5,281 bases of DNA from Candidatus Eiseniibacteriota bacterium (GTDB taxonomy: Bacteria; Arandabacterota; Arandabacteria; Arandabacterales; Arandabacteraceae), in assembly GCA_030592245.1 (NCBI GenBank), contig JAUVJV010000199.1, forward strand, positions 1 through 5,281. Reading direction: 5' to 3'. How positions within the stretch are numbered: position 1 is the first letter of the stretch; every line of letters begins with the position of its first letter. This document shows positions 1 to 5,281 of this stretch, one piece after another. The notes under the pieces are model-generated. The model saw only the letters and a list, made by a program, of their open reading frames with translations. It was not told where the DNA came from and did no database searches. Made by a program: the position numbers and the translations under genes.

Positions 1-380
1 AGGAGGGCGGCGTCGACCACGATCACTCTCTCCGATTCTTTGACCTTCTCGATCTGCGCCTTAATCCTCGCGACCAGAGGTCCCCGGGTGATCTCATCAA
101 GCCTGAGCACGTGCTTCCTGCTCGAGAAGGCCGCCGCACCCAGCCTCGGAGGATCGATCTCGCCCTTGCGCGTTGTGATCTCCTTTCCGAACGCCTCGAT
201 CAAGGCCTGCTTCACGTTCTTGTCCATGAGCAGGTCCCTCCCGAGGGCATCGGCATCGATCAGCCTCGCTCCCAGTCCCTGGAATACCCTCGCCACCGTC
301 GACTTGCCGGCGCCCATAATGCCGGAGACCCCAATCACCAGCACCTGGTTGTCAGTGCGCCTCGTACCAGTTCGCGCCAC
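1..380 (-). CDS. coaE: Dephospho-CoA kinase, N-terminal part (3' end beyond window)
   Basis: CoaE phosphorylates the ribose 3'-OH of dephospho-CoA with ATP, the last step of coenzyme A synthesis in the cytoplasm. About 126 codons are visible of a family usually near 200 residues; the gene runs off the left edge. Counting from the GTG at 380, the P-loop GIMGAGKS lies at residues 20-27 and the family's DAD motif, followed by Arg, at 42-48. An 'R.GAAAFSS' segment matches the region after the lid. Start choice: the GTG at 380 has GAGG 6 nt upstream (390-387) but adds about 12 residues and overlaps the polA end by 29 bases. GTG codons at 344 and 338 give the usual short N-terminus but lack a clear ribosome site; translational coupling to the polA stop (354-352) would serve them. 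Oddity: the usual Ile-x-His-Pro segment reads I-T-R-G-P, so the common His is absent. Family assignment is secure; the start is not. Confidence 0.9.
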   Translation of the reverse strand, partial: MARTGTRRTDNQVLVIGVSGIMGAGKSTVARVFQGLGARLIDADALGRDLLMDKNVKQALIEAFGKEITTRKGEIDPPRLGAAAFSSRKHVLRLDEITRGPLVARIKAQIEKVKESERVIVVDAAL

Positions 381-3000
381 TTTGCACCTCTACCTTGAGT
401 GGTACCCGGAGGCTGTACGCCCCTCGCATCTTATCGCGGAGCATGCCCTCGAAGATCTCTCGTTCGCTTTCAGGGCAATCCACGAGGATCTCGTCATGGA
501 CCTGGATGATGATGCCGCCTTTGAGTTTCTGCTTCTTTATCTCTTCGGAGATGTCCAGCATGGCGATCTTGATGATGTACGCGGCCGCACCCTGGACCGG
601 CGTGTTTATCGCCATGCGTTCCGCGGCCGACCTCATCTGTGACTGGCCGCTCTTTAGATCAGGTATGTACCGCTTTCGCCCGAGGACGGTCTGGACCACG
701 CCTGTCTCCCTGGCCCCTTCCAGGCACCTGTCCATGTATTCATAGAGACCCGGGTAGGTCCGCCTGTGTTCCTCGAGGAAGCCTGAGGCCTCCTCGCGGC
801 TCAGCCCGGTGTTCTTGGCAAGGGCCTGGACCCCCATTCCATAGATGATGCCGAAATTGACCGCCTTGGCAATCGTCCGCATGCTTCTGCTAACTGCCTC
901 CGGCTTCACCTTGAAGACGAATGCCGCAGTCTGGGAATGAATGTCATCACCTCTCGCAAAGGCATCGACCAGGGCCTTGTCACCCGAAAGATGGGCCACG
1001 ACCCTCAGCTCGATCTGAGAGTAATCCGCAGACACCAGCACCCAGCCGGCCTCCGACGGTATGAAGGCCTTCCTGATCTCCCCGCCGAGGTCTCCCCGGA
1101 TCGGGACATTTTGCAGATTAGGCTCGCTGGAGCTGAGCCTGCCGGTCGAGGTAACAGCCTGGTGGAAGTTGGCATGTATCCGGTCTGTTTCCGGATCGGC
1201 GAAGCGCATGAGCTGGTCCACGTGGGCCGACTTGAGCTTCGAATGCTGGCGGTAGTCCAGTATCTTGCGCGGCAGCTCGTGCTCGGCGCTCAGCTCTGTC
1301 AGGACCGAAAGATCCGTGGAGTAACCCGTCTTGGTCCTCCGGCGGGGCTTGAGTCCTATCTCCTCGAAGAGCACCCTGGCCACATCGCGGGGCGAGTTCA
1401 TGTTGAACGTCCTGCCGGCCAGCGCATAGGCTTCCTTCTCCGCGAGCGACATGCGTTTGTCAAGATCCTCGGACAACCTGGAAAGGTGGCTCCTGCTTAT
1501 CTTCACGCCTCTCAGTTCCATGTCCGCCAGCACCCGTGCCAGCGGCATCTCAACGTCGGCGTAGAGACTCCAGAGCTCCTTGGCCCGGAGCTCCTCTTCC
1601 ATCGGGGCCATCACCTCGAGTATGGTTCTCGATCGTATGCCACACGTCTCCGAGGCCTGCTTCAAGGTAAGGAGCTGCTCGGCGGCCTTGCCCTTCTTCT
1701 CAAGGGCCATGAAACGGCCGAGATATTGAGCGGCGATATCCTCAACGCTGGTGTCGCCCTGCCCCGGATTGAGAAGATATGCGCCAAGCAGGGTATCGAA
1801 AGATAGGCCCGCCGGCTCGATCCCGAGCCTCTTGAGAGCCACGGTTACGCGCTTGATATCATGCGCGACCTTTGGCACCGCCGGATCGCCGAGCAAACTG
1901 CCTGCAACATCGCCGAAGGTCCCGGCGCTGACATTCCCGGGTTCCCTGTGGCCTATTGGGAAGTAGTAGTCACCCTCTCCCTCGCAGCAGATGGCAATCC
2001 CGAGGATCGAGGAGGTGGCGGCGGTCCGTCCCTCGAGGTTGACCTCAAGGGCCATCCGCTTGACACATGTTATGCCGGCCCGGGCCGGATCGGCATCCTG
2101 CCATATGTCGGGATTAAGATCCTCCCGTGGGCTGTCCGGGACCACCTCGCGGGCAAGGGTCCTGAATCCGAGCTTCCGGAAAAGGTCCTGGAGCTCGGGC
2201 CCCTTAAAGCCCTCCAGCCTGAGATCCTCAAGCCCAAGCGGAAGCGGGACCTCCCGGTGAACCGTGACCAGCTCGCGGCTCGCAAAGGCGGTCTCCCGGT
2301 GCTCGCGGAGGATCTGGCCCACACGGGCAGGCTCTATATTGTCCAGGTTCTCATAGATCTGTTCGAGCTTGCCGATTTCCTTCACCAGGACCCCGGCCGT
2401 CTTCGGGCCGATCCCCGGCACCCCCTTGATATTATCGACGGCGTCGCCCATGAGGCCGAAGTAGTCGATAAGGTGCCCGGGAGGAATGCCGTACTTGGCA
2501 ATCACGGCTTTCTCATCCAGCATCTTGGTGTCGCGGCCGGAGCCGCCAAGCATCATCACTCTGGTGGCCGGACCCACGAGCTGCAGGAGATCCTTATCTC
2601 CTGTCACCACGATAGTCTCCATGCCGGCACCGCTCGCCTTCGAGACCAGTGTCCCGATTATGTCATCGGCCTCAAAGCCTTCCACGGCGATCAGCGGGAT
2701 TCCCAGGCCCTCCGTAACGTCGTTTATCCAGTCCAGCTGCTCCACCAGCTCATCAGGCATGTCCGGCCGGTTGGCCTTATAGTCCTCGAAGAGCTCGTGG
2801 CGGTAAGTCGGCTCCGCCGTATCGAAGGCGACGCAGGCATAGTCGGGTTTCTCCGTCCGCAGCAGCTTCAGGAGCGTGCTCGTGTACCCGTAGGTCGCCG
2901 CCGTGCTCTTGCCGTCCGGGGCCGTGAGCCCCGACCTCGACATGGCGAAGTGTGAACGGTAGGCCACCGCGAATCCGTCAATCAACAATACCTTCGGCAT
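352..3000 (-). CDS. polA: DNA polymerase I, 882 aa, with degenerate 3'-5' exonuclease domain
   Basis: Pol I fills gaps, removes RNA primers and acts in excision repair. The 5' nuclease domain (about residues 1-290) keeps its metal ligands: D8 in LLIDGF, D60 in VAFD, the E-ADD cluster at 110-113, GDKD at 134-137 and the GDAVDN/GVPGIGPK helix-hairpin-helix at 185-200. The middle domain (about 300-490) has the exonuclease position and size but has lost the catalytic acids: by my alignment E. coli D355, E357, D424 and D501 correspond to E319, N321, V385 and S457. Proofreading is therefore probably absent, as in Bacillus and Taq enzymes. The polymerase domain is intact: motif A DYSQIELR (D659), motif B R708/K712/F716/Y720, motif C VHDE (H835-D836-E837), and the usual C-terminus ending N-W-x-E-A-H. 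Phe716 at the ribose-sensing position is the normal bacterial state. The ATG has AGGGAG 7 nt upstream (3013-3008). The length fits the exonuclease-dead type. coaE follows directly. Confidence 0.98.
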   Translation of the reverse strand: MPKVLLIDGFAVAYRSHFAMSRSGLTAPDGKSTAATYGYTSTLLKLLRTEKPDYACVAFDTAEPTYRHELFEDYKANRPDMPDELVEQLDWINDVTEGLGIPLIAVEGFEADDIIGTLVSKASGAGMETIVVTGDKDLLQLVGPATRVMMLGGSGRDTKMLDEKAVIAKYGIPPGHLIDYFGLMGDAVDNIKGVPGIGPKTAGVLVKEIGKLEQIYENLDNIEPARVGQILREHRETAFASRELVTVHREVPLPLGLEDLRLEGFKGPELQDLFRKLGFRTLAREVVPDSPREDLNPDIWQDADPARAGITCVKRMALEVNLEGRTAATSSILGIAICCEGEGDYYFPIGHREPGNVSAGTFGDVAGSLLGDPAVPKVAHDIKRVTVALKRLGIEPAGLSFDTLLGAYLLNPGQGDTSVEDIAAQYLGRFMALEKKGKAAEQLLTLKQASETCGIRSRTILEVMAPMEEELRAKELWSLYADVEMPLARVLADMELRGVKISRSHLSRLSEDLDKRMSLAEKEAYALAGRTFNMNSPRDVARVLFEEIGLKPRRRTKTGYSTDLSVLTELSAEHELPRKILDYRQHSKLKSAHVDQLMRFADPETDRIHANFHQAVTSTGRLSSSEPNLQNVPIRGDLGGEIRKAFIPSEAGWVLVSADYSQIELRVVAHLSGDKALVDAFARGDDIHSQTAAFVFKVKPEAVSRSMRTIAKAVNFGIIYGMGVQALAKNTGLSREEASGFLEEHRRTYPGLYEYMDRCLEGARETGVVQTVLGRKRYIPDLKSGQSQMRSAAERMAINTPVQGAAAYIIKIAMLDISEEIKKQKLKGGIIIQVHDEILVDCPESEREIFEGMLRDKMRGAYSLRVPLKVEVQSGANWYEAH
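385..390 (-). promoter_or_regulatory. Shine-Dalgarno-like GAGGTG inside the polA 3' end, candidate for coaE
   Basis: On the minus strand GAGGTG (390-385) precedes the GTG at 380-378, with GAGG spaced 6 nt from it. It lies within the last codons of polA. It is the only ribosome-site-like sequence near the coaE start and is the main argument for the upstream GTG over those at 344 and 338. A purine-rich match this short could occur by chance. Confidence 0.4.
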
Positions 3001-3091
3001 GCTCCCGCTCCCTGTACTCCCGCTGCTAAAGACTCAGGGCCTTCCTTAAGAGCGTATCAACACGGACACCTCTTAGAAAGAGCCCTGCAAT
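3001..3091. other. Gap between response regulator and polA, no clear signal
   Basis: This 91-base stretch separates two genes read leftward. It contains the polA ribosome site. A weak 5-bp stem with a 3-nt loop (3070-3082, CTCTT/AAGAG) has no following U-run, so it is not a convincing terminator. I found no promoter with both hexamers at good spacing. Co-transcription of polA with the upstream regulator is therefore plausible but not shown. Confidence 0.5.
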
Positions 3092-3484
3092 TCAGTTGCG
3101 CGCTTCGCGCTCACGCTTGGCTATGTGAGAGTTCCTAAGTACCTGCCTTATCTTGTTCAGCAGTTCACCCGGGTCAGACGACTTGACCACGAAGGCATCC
3201 GCACCCCAGCACCTGAAATCGAACCTGTACCTCTCGTAGCCCGTGTTTATCACGATCTTGGGGCGCTGACCGCACTCGCAAAGGAGGCGGGAAATCGCTT
3301 CCGTCCCGTCCATGTCGGGCAGGACCAGGTCCATCACCACCACTGACGGGCAGAAACTCTTCGCCATCTCGATCGCCTCCCTGCCGCAGCTAGCGCCCCT
3401 GATTTCATGACCTTCCCGGGCAAGAAAACGCGTATAGAGATCTAACTGGGCGGGCTCATCTTCAACCAGGAGGAGTTTTGCCAT
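3092..3484 (-). CDS. Single-domain response regulator (CheY-like receiver), 130 aa
   Basis: This is a stand-alone phospho-receiver with no output domain; such proteins act by protein contact or as phosphorelay steps. Visible receiver marks: the acidic pocket E8-D9 in LLVEDE, phospho-acceptor D52 in VVMDLVLPDMDG, the switch Thr81 in INTGY and the conserved Lys101 in FVVKSSD. The residue after the Lys is Ser instead of the usual Pro. The 'WGADAFVVKSSD' segment is a recognisable subtype of free-standing receivers. The tail after about residue 115 is short and basic (H-I-A-K-R-E-R-E-A-R-N), with no room for a DNA-binding domain. Start: the ATG at 3484 has AGGGGGTG spaced 6 nt upstream. A longer GTG reading from 3532 would run back through the -10 element and is unlikely. 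No histidine kinase is in the window, so the partner is unknown. polA follows 91 bases downstream on the same strand. Confidence 0.93.
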   Translation of the reverse strand: MAKLLLVEDEPAQLDLYTRFLAREGHEIRGASCGREAIEMAKSFCPSVVVMDLVLPDMDGTEAISRLLCECGQRPKIVINTGYERYRFDFRCWGADAFVVKSSDPGELLNKIRQVLRNSHIAKREREARN

Positions 3485-3518
3485 ACCGTTCACCCCCTGC
3501 CAAATAGGTTCCAGTGCC

Positions 3519-3547
3519 ACCTTAACCGGCACCCCCTAACCTGTCAA
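3519..3547 (-). promoter_or_regulatory. Sigma70-type promoter for the response regulator (and possibly polA-coaE)
   Basis: On the minus strand a perfect -35 TTGACA (3547-3542) is followed by a 17-bp spacer and TAAGGT (3524-3519), which matches the -10 consensus at T1, A2 and T6. Transcription would start near 3512, giving a leader of about 28 nt with the ribosome site in it. This is the best promoter match I found in the window. Assignment rests on sequence only. Confidence 0.7.
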
Positions 3548-3563
3548 GGAAAAATACGTAAGC

Positions 3564-3607
3564 CCAAATTCACAATCCTGGGGTCAGGTACCAACTTGTG
3601 AATTTGG
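3564..3607. repeat. Perfect 12-bp inverted repeat with nested hairpin
   Basis: CCAAATTCACAA (3564-3575) is exactly complementary to TTGTGAATTTGG (3596-3607) across a 20-nt centre. The centre itself folds as CCTG (3577-3580), loop GGGT, CAGG (3585-3588) and contains the palindrome GGTACC (3587-3592). The element lies between two divergent promoters, 16 bp from the response-regulator -35 and 28 bp from the -35 of the rightward gene. It has no U-tract and lies upstream of both genes, so it is not a terminator. Two readings fit: an operator for a dimeric regulator, or a REP/MITE-like repeat. The GGGGTCAGGTACC core resembles dispersed repeats that I recall from memory in several bacterial genomes; I have not verified this. 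No target-site duplication is evident. Confidence 0.75.
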
Positions 3608-3635
3608 CCTTCCAGGAAGCACGTCGTCCCCGCTC

Positions 3636-3663
3636 TTGACCTCACCCGCCCGTGCAATACAAT
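3636..3663 (+). promoter_or_regulatory. Sigma70-type promoter for the Mth938-family gene
   Basis: TTGACC (3636-3641), a 16-bp spacer, then TACAAT (3658-3663): five of six matches to each consensus hexamer. The predicted start point near 3669-3671 falls at the edge of the ribosome-binding sequence GGAGG (3670-3674), giving a leader of only about 10-12 nt before the ATG at 3681. The very short leader is unusual but workable. Confidence 0.65.
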
Positions 3664-3680
3664 CGAGGTGGAGGTATGAC

Positions 3681-4022
3681 ATGAGGATTGAAGCCTACAA
3701 CTTCGGCACTATCACCATAGACGGCGTCACCTACAAGAGCGATCTCAAGATCGTTGCGGGACAGGTCATCCCCGACTGGTGGCGCAAAGAAGGCCACAAT
3801 CTGCTCCTCGCTGACATACAGGATATCCTCAAAGTGAGGCCCGAGGTCCTCGTTGTGGGTCAGGGAGATCCCGGCCTGATGATGATCTCAGAAGAAGTCA
3901 CCGTCAGTCTCGGGGAGCTCGGGATTGAACTCATCGCTCAGCCCACGCGCCTGGCATGCCAGACCTTCAACAGCATCCTCCCCACACGTAATACCGCCTT
4001 CGCCGTCCACCTCACGTGCTAA
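3681..4022 (+). CDS. Mth938/NDUFAF3-family (DUF498) protein, 113 aa
   Basis: This is a small soluble single-domain protein of the Mth938-like family (PF04430), which includes archaeal Mth938, human AAMDC and the mitochondrial complex I assembly factor NDUFAF3. The bacterial members have no settled biochemical role. The match spans the full family length: FGxIxIDGxxY near the N-terminus (residues 8-18), DWWRKEGH at about 34-41, the turn VVGQGDPGLM at about 58-67 (the family usually has G-T-G-x-x-G), QPT-x-x-A at about 86-91 and the C-terminal HLTC. There is no signal peptide or membrane segment, so it is cytoplasmic. Start: the ATG at 3681 has GGAGG spaced 6 nt. The longer reading from 3636 would cross the promoter and is unlikely. 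The 3' end overlaps the convergent serpin stop by 4 bases, leaving no space for a terminator between the genes. Confidence 0.92.
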   Translation: MRIEAYNFGTITIDGVTYKSDLKIVAGQVIPDWWRKEGHNLLLADIQDILKVRPEVLVVGQGDPGLMMISEEVTVSLGELGIELIAQPTRLACQTFNSILPTRNTAFAVHLTC

Positions 4023-5281
4023 TCCGTGAAGTAACCCGGGTTGGTTATCTGCCCGATGAAGAGTATGGTGTTGCGCTGATTCTCACGAATAACGAACACG
4101 AAAGGCTTTGTCACATAGAACTGCGGAGGAATGCTGGTGGGACCTCCTTCCACCTCAGTCACGGCGGCAGCCTCGGTCCCCACTTCATCCACCCGGATAT
4201 ATGTCTTGTGCCGAACTGCCTGGATGTAGAAGTCAGAAAAGTACGTACACATTCGTGTGAAGTCTGCAAAGGCAGGCTCGAAGATGATTTCCATTCCCAT
4301 GGCGGCAAGCACATCGTCCATTCGTAAGCTGTACTCCACTTCAAACCTGGGCAATTGCATCGCTCCATACCATGGCGTGAATCCAGACATCCAGGTTCCC
4401 CAATTCGTATTGTTGAAGTCGGCGACGACCGACTCAGTTGAATGCCCTCCCTTCGGGAGAAACACGGTCATGCTGAACAAGCTGTCACCGTAGGCCATAT
4501 CCAGGGCGTTGAACTTGGAGGAGGTCAGATGGGTGTAACAGTTGCCGGTGTCCGGTCGACACATCATCCTGCATGTTCGGATAGTGCCGTCGGGTAGCCT
4601 AAAGCCTCCGTCCTGGGTGAATTCGGTGGCAAAAGGATGCGCCCAGGCGCCGTTGAAGTAAATCGCGTTCAGAAGGATAATCATTGTAAGCGGATCTATA
4701 TGCTCAGGAACGATCTCTGTGATCTTGTTGTTGGTCTGATCAGCCACCCAGGCGTTCATGGTGTCCGACGCATCGGGGAGGCTGAAGTTGAGATTCCGAG
4801 CCTGGGCATCGAAATGGCCATAACAAGCATCGAGGAAAGGTTGCTTGAACGGGACTCCATCCCTGCACCACACCGAGTTGGCGATATCGAACTGCACATA
4901 GGGATCCAGATTTGTCAGGAAATCGATTTGGGCCTCGTAGCACTCATTGATGCCTTCGAGCGAATAGCCCGCGAGACCCAGCGTTGTCTGCATGTCCACA
5001 AACGTCTGGCCGGCTGCGCCGTTCACAGTCATCCCGAGCGCAATAGAGACGCTGAGTGAAGAAATGACTATGTTACTGTCGGGCTTTTCGCTTACGAGCT
5101 CTCTGAAGAGGCGGAAGCCGAAATCATTGTCGGCTCTGACCACGTCAGCTCCGCTCGGCATTTCCCAGTAACGCAGCTCTTCGCTTTCATGGCCGTTATC
5201 CTCGTCCCTGGCACTCAACCGATCGGCATTTCCACAGGGCGGGGTTGCACGGTCACTGCATCCTGAGAGGAACAGACAGAG
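4019..5281 (-). CDS. Serpin-family protease inhibitor, probable lipoprotein (5' end beyond window)
   Basis: Serpins trap serine or cysteine proteases by a suicide mechanism: cleavage of an exposed loop triggers its insertion into the main sheet. The frame is open from the stop at 4019 to the right edge (420 codons plus stop). A TTG at 5218 could be read as a start, but the upstream residues carry a lipobox, so the true start is outside. Counting the lipid Cys (5260-5258) as 1: a polar, acidic linker of about 40 residues; serpin fold from about 43; NSVW at 128-131; NAIYFNGAW at 198-206; TVFLPK at 265-270; LPRFEVEYSL at 303-312; hinge G-T-E-A-A-A-V-T at 361-368; inferred scissile bond Thr375-Ser376; FVFVIRENQ and ILFIGQITNP at the end. 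Size and hinge fit an inhibitory serpin. The hinge varies from consensus only mildly (Val at P16 and P9). Eight cysteines besides the lipidated one suggest an exported, possibly disulfide-bonded protein. By eye, base composition is less GC-rich than polA, compatible with acquisition by transfer. Confidence 0.95.
   Translation of the reverse strand, partial: LCLFLSGCSDRATPPCGNADRLSARDEDNGHESEELRYWEMPSGADVVRADNDFGFRLFRELVSEKPDSNIVISSLSVSIALGMTVNGAAGQTFVDMQTTLGLAGYSLEGINECYEAQIDFLTNLDPYVQFDIANSVWCRDGVPFKQPFLDACYGHFDAQARNLNFSLPDASDTMNAWVADQTNNKITEIVPEHIDPLTMIILLNAIYFNGAWAHPFATEFTQDGGFRLPDGTIRTCRMMCRPDTGNCYTHLTSSKFNALDMAYGDSLFSMTVFLPKGGHSTESVVADFNNTNWGTWMSGFTPWYGAMQLPRFEVEYSLRMDDVLAAMGMEIIFEPAFADFTRMCTYFSDFYIQAVRHKTYIRVDEVGTEAAAVTEVEGGPTSIPPQFYVTKPFVFVIRENQRNTILFIGQITNPGYFTD
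4124..4186 (-). other. Serpin reactive centre loop (P17 to P4')
   Basis: The hinge begins E-V-G-T-E-A-A-A-V-T and the loop continues E-V-E-G-G-P-T-S-I-P-P. Loop length from hinge Gly to the S-I-P-P segment equals that of human alpha-1-antitrypsin, whose sequence there is I-P-M-S-I-P-P. By that alignment P2 is Pro, P1 Thr (4138-4136) and P1' Ser (4135-4133). Small residues at P15-P9 are what strand insertion needs, so inhibition is likely. A Thr at P1 would point to elastase- or subtilisin-like targets rather than trypsin-like ones; that is inference. Confidence 0.8.
5258..5281 (-). other. End of a lipoprotein signal peptide with lipobox L-S-G-C
   Basis: In frame with the serpin and upstream of the TTG at 5218, the window edge encodes L-C-L-F-L-S-G-C. 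This is a hydrophobic run ending in a canonical lipobox with the modified Cys at 5260-5258. The next residues, S-D-R-A-T-P-P-C, form a flexible polar tether. Ser at position +2 would favour outer-membrane sorting if the organism is diderm. The signal n-region and start codon lie beyond the window. Confidence 0.8.

Noticed and set aside
40..642. Plus-strand open frame across the coaE/polA junction
   Set aside because: It is antisense to both genes, and the minus strand gives clear CoaE and Pol I motifs over the same bases.
937..1806. Long plus-strand open frame of 289 codons inside polA
   Set aside because: It is antisense to a complete, motif-rich polA and resembles no family I know; open antisense frames are common in GC-rich genes.
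1861..2955. Long plus-strand open frame of 364 codons inside polA
   Set aside because: It is antisense to the intact 5' nuclease and exonuclease domains, with no recognisable domain and low-complexity Arg/Gly-rich composition.
3070..3082. CTCTT/AAGAG hairpin after the response regulator
   Set aside because: The stem is only 5 bp and no U-run follows in the direction of transcription, so it does not support an intrinsic terminator.
3485..3532. N-terminal extension of the response regulator from GTG 3532
   Set aside because: It would include the -10 promoter element, and receivers start close to the LLLVEDE strand; the ATG at 3484 has a good ribosome site.
3636..3680. N-terminal extension of the Mth938-family protein from position 3636
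   Set aside because: It overlaps the promoter and ribosome site, and the family begins at M-R-I-E-x-Y.
5216..5218. TTG as the serpin start codon
   Set aside because: The in-frame upstream sequence is open and encodes a lipobox, and no good ribosome site precedes the TTG.

Overview
The window looks bacterial: GC-rich, Shine-Dalgarno-led genes with short gaps and sigma70-type promoter hexamers. It holds five protein genes, two of them cut by the window edges. No gene fixes the taxonomy. A DNA polymerase I with a degenerate proofreading domain is known from Bacillus-like Firmicutes, Thermus and other groups. The free-standing receiver and the Mth938-family protein are widespread in anaerobes. 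I therefore leave the phylum open.

Left block, minus strand, about 1-3550: a single-domain response regulator (3092-3484), then polA (352-3000), then the 5' part of coaE (from 380 or 344 down past base 1). All three read leftward, with a 91-base gap and then a coupled or overlapping junction, so they may form one operon. A near-consensus promoter (TTGACA, 17 bp, TAAGGT) lies just upstream of the response regulator.

Middle, about 3485-3680: a divergent intergenic region. It carries back-to-back promoters and, between them, a perfect 12-bp inverted repeat enclosing a second small hairpin. This is the clearest non-coding structure in the window. It could be an operator or a REP/MITE-like mobile repeat.

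Right block: a short plus-strand Mth938/NDUFAF3-family gene (3681-4022) runs into a convergent minus-strand serpin gene (4019 to beyond 5281), and the two stop codons overlap by 4 bases. The serpin frame stays open to the window edge and shows a lipobox (L-S-G-C). It is therefore most likely a membrane-anchored lipoprotein protease inhibitor whose true start lies outside the window. Its reactive loop resembles that of alpha-1-antitrypsin around the scissile bond, with Thr at the inferred P1.

The left block is DNA replication/repair and coenzyme A synthesis. The serpin is an envelope defence or housekeeping function. I see no shared pathway linking the two sides. No tRNA, rRNA, CRISPR array or transposase gene is visible.
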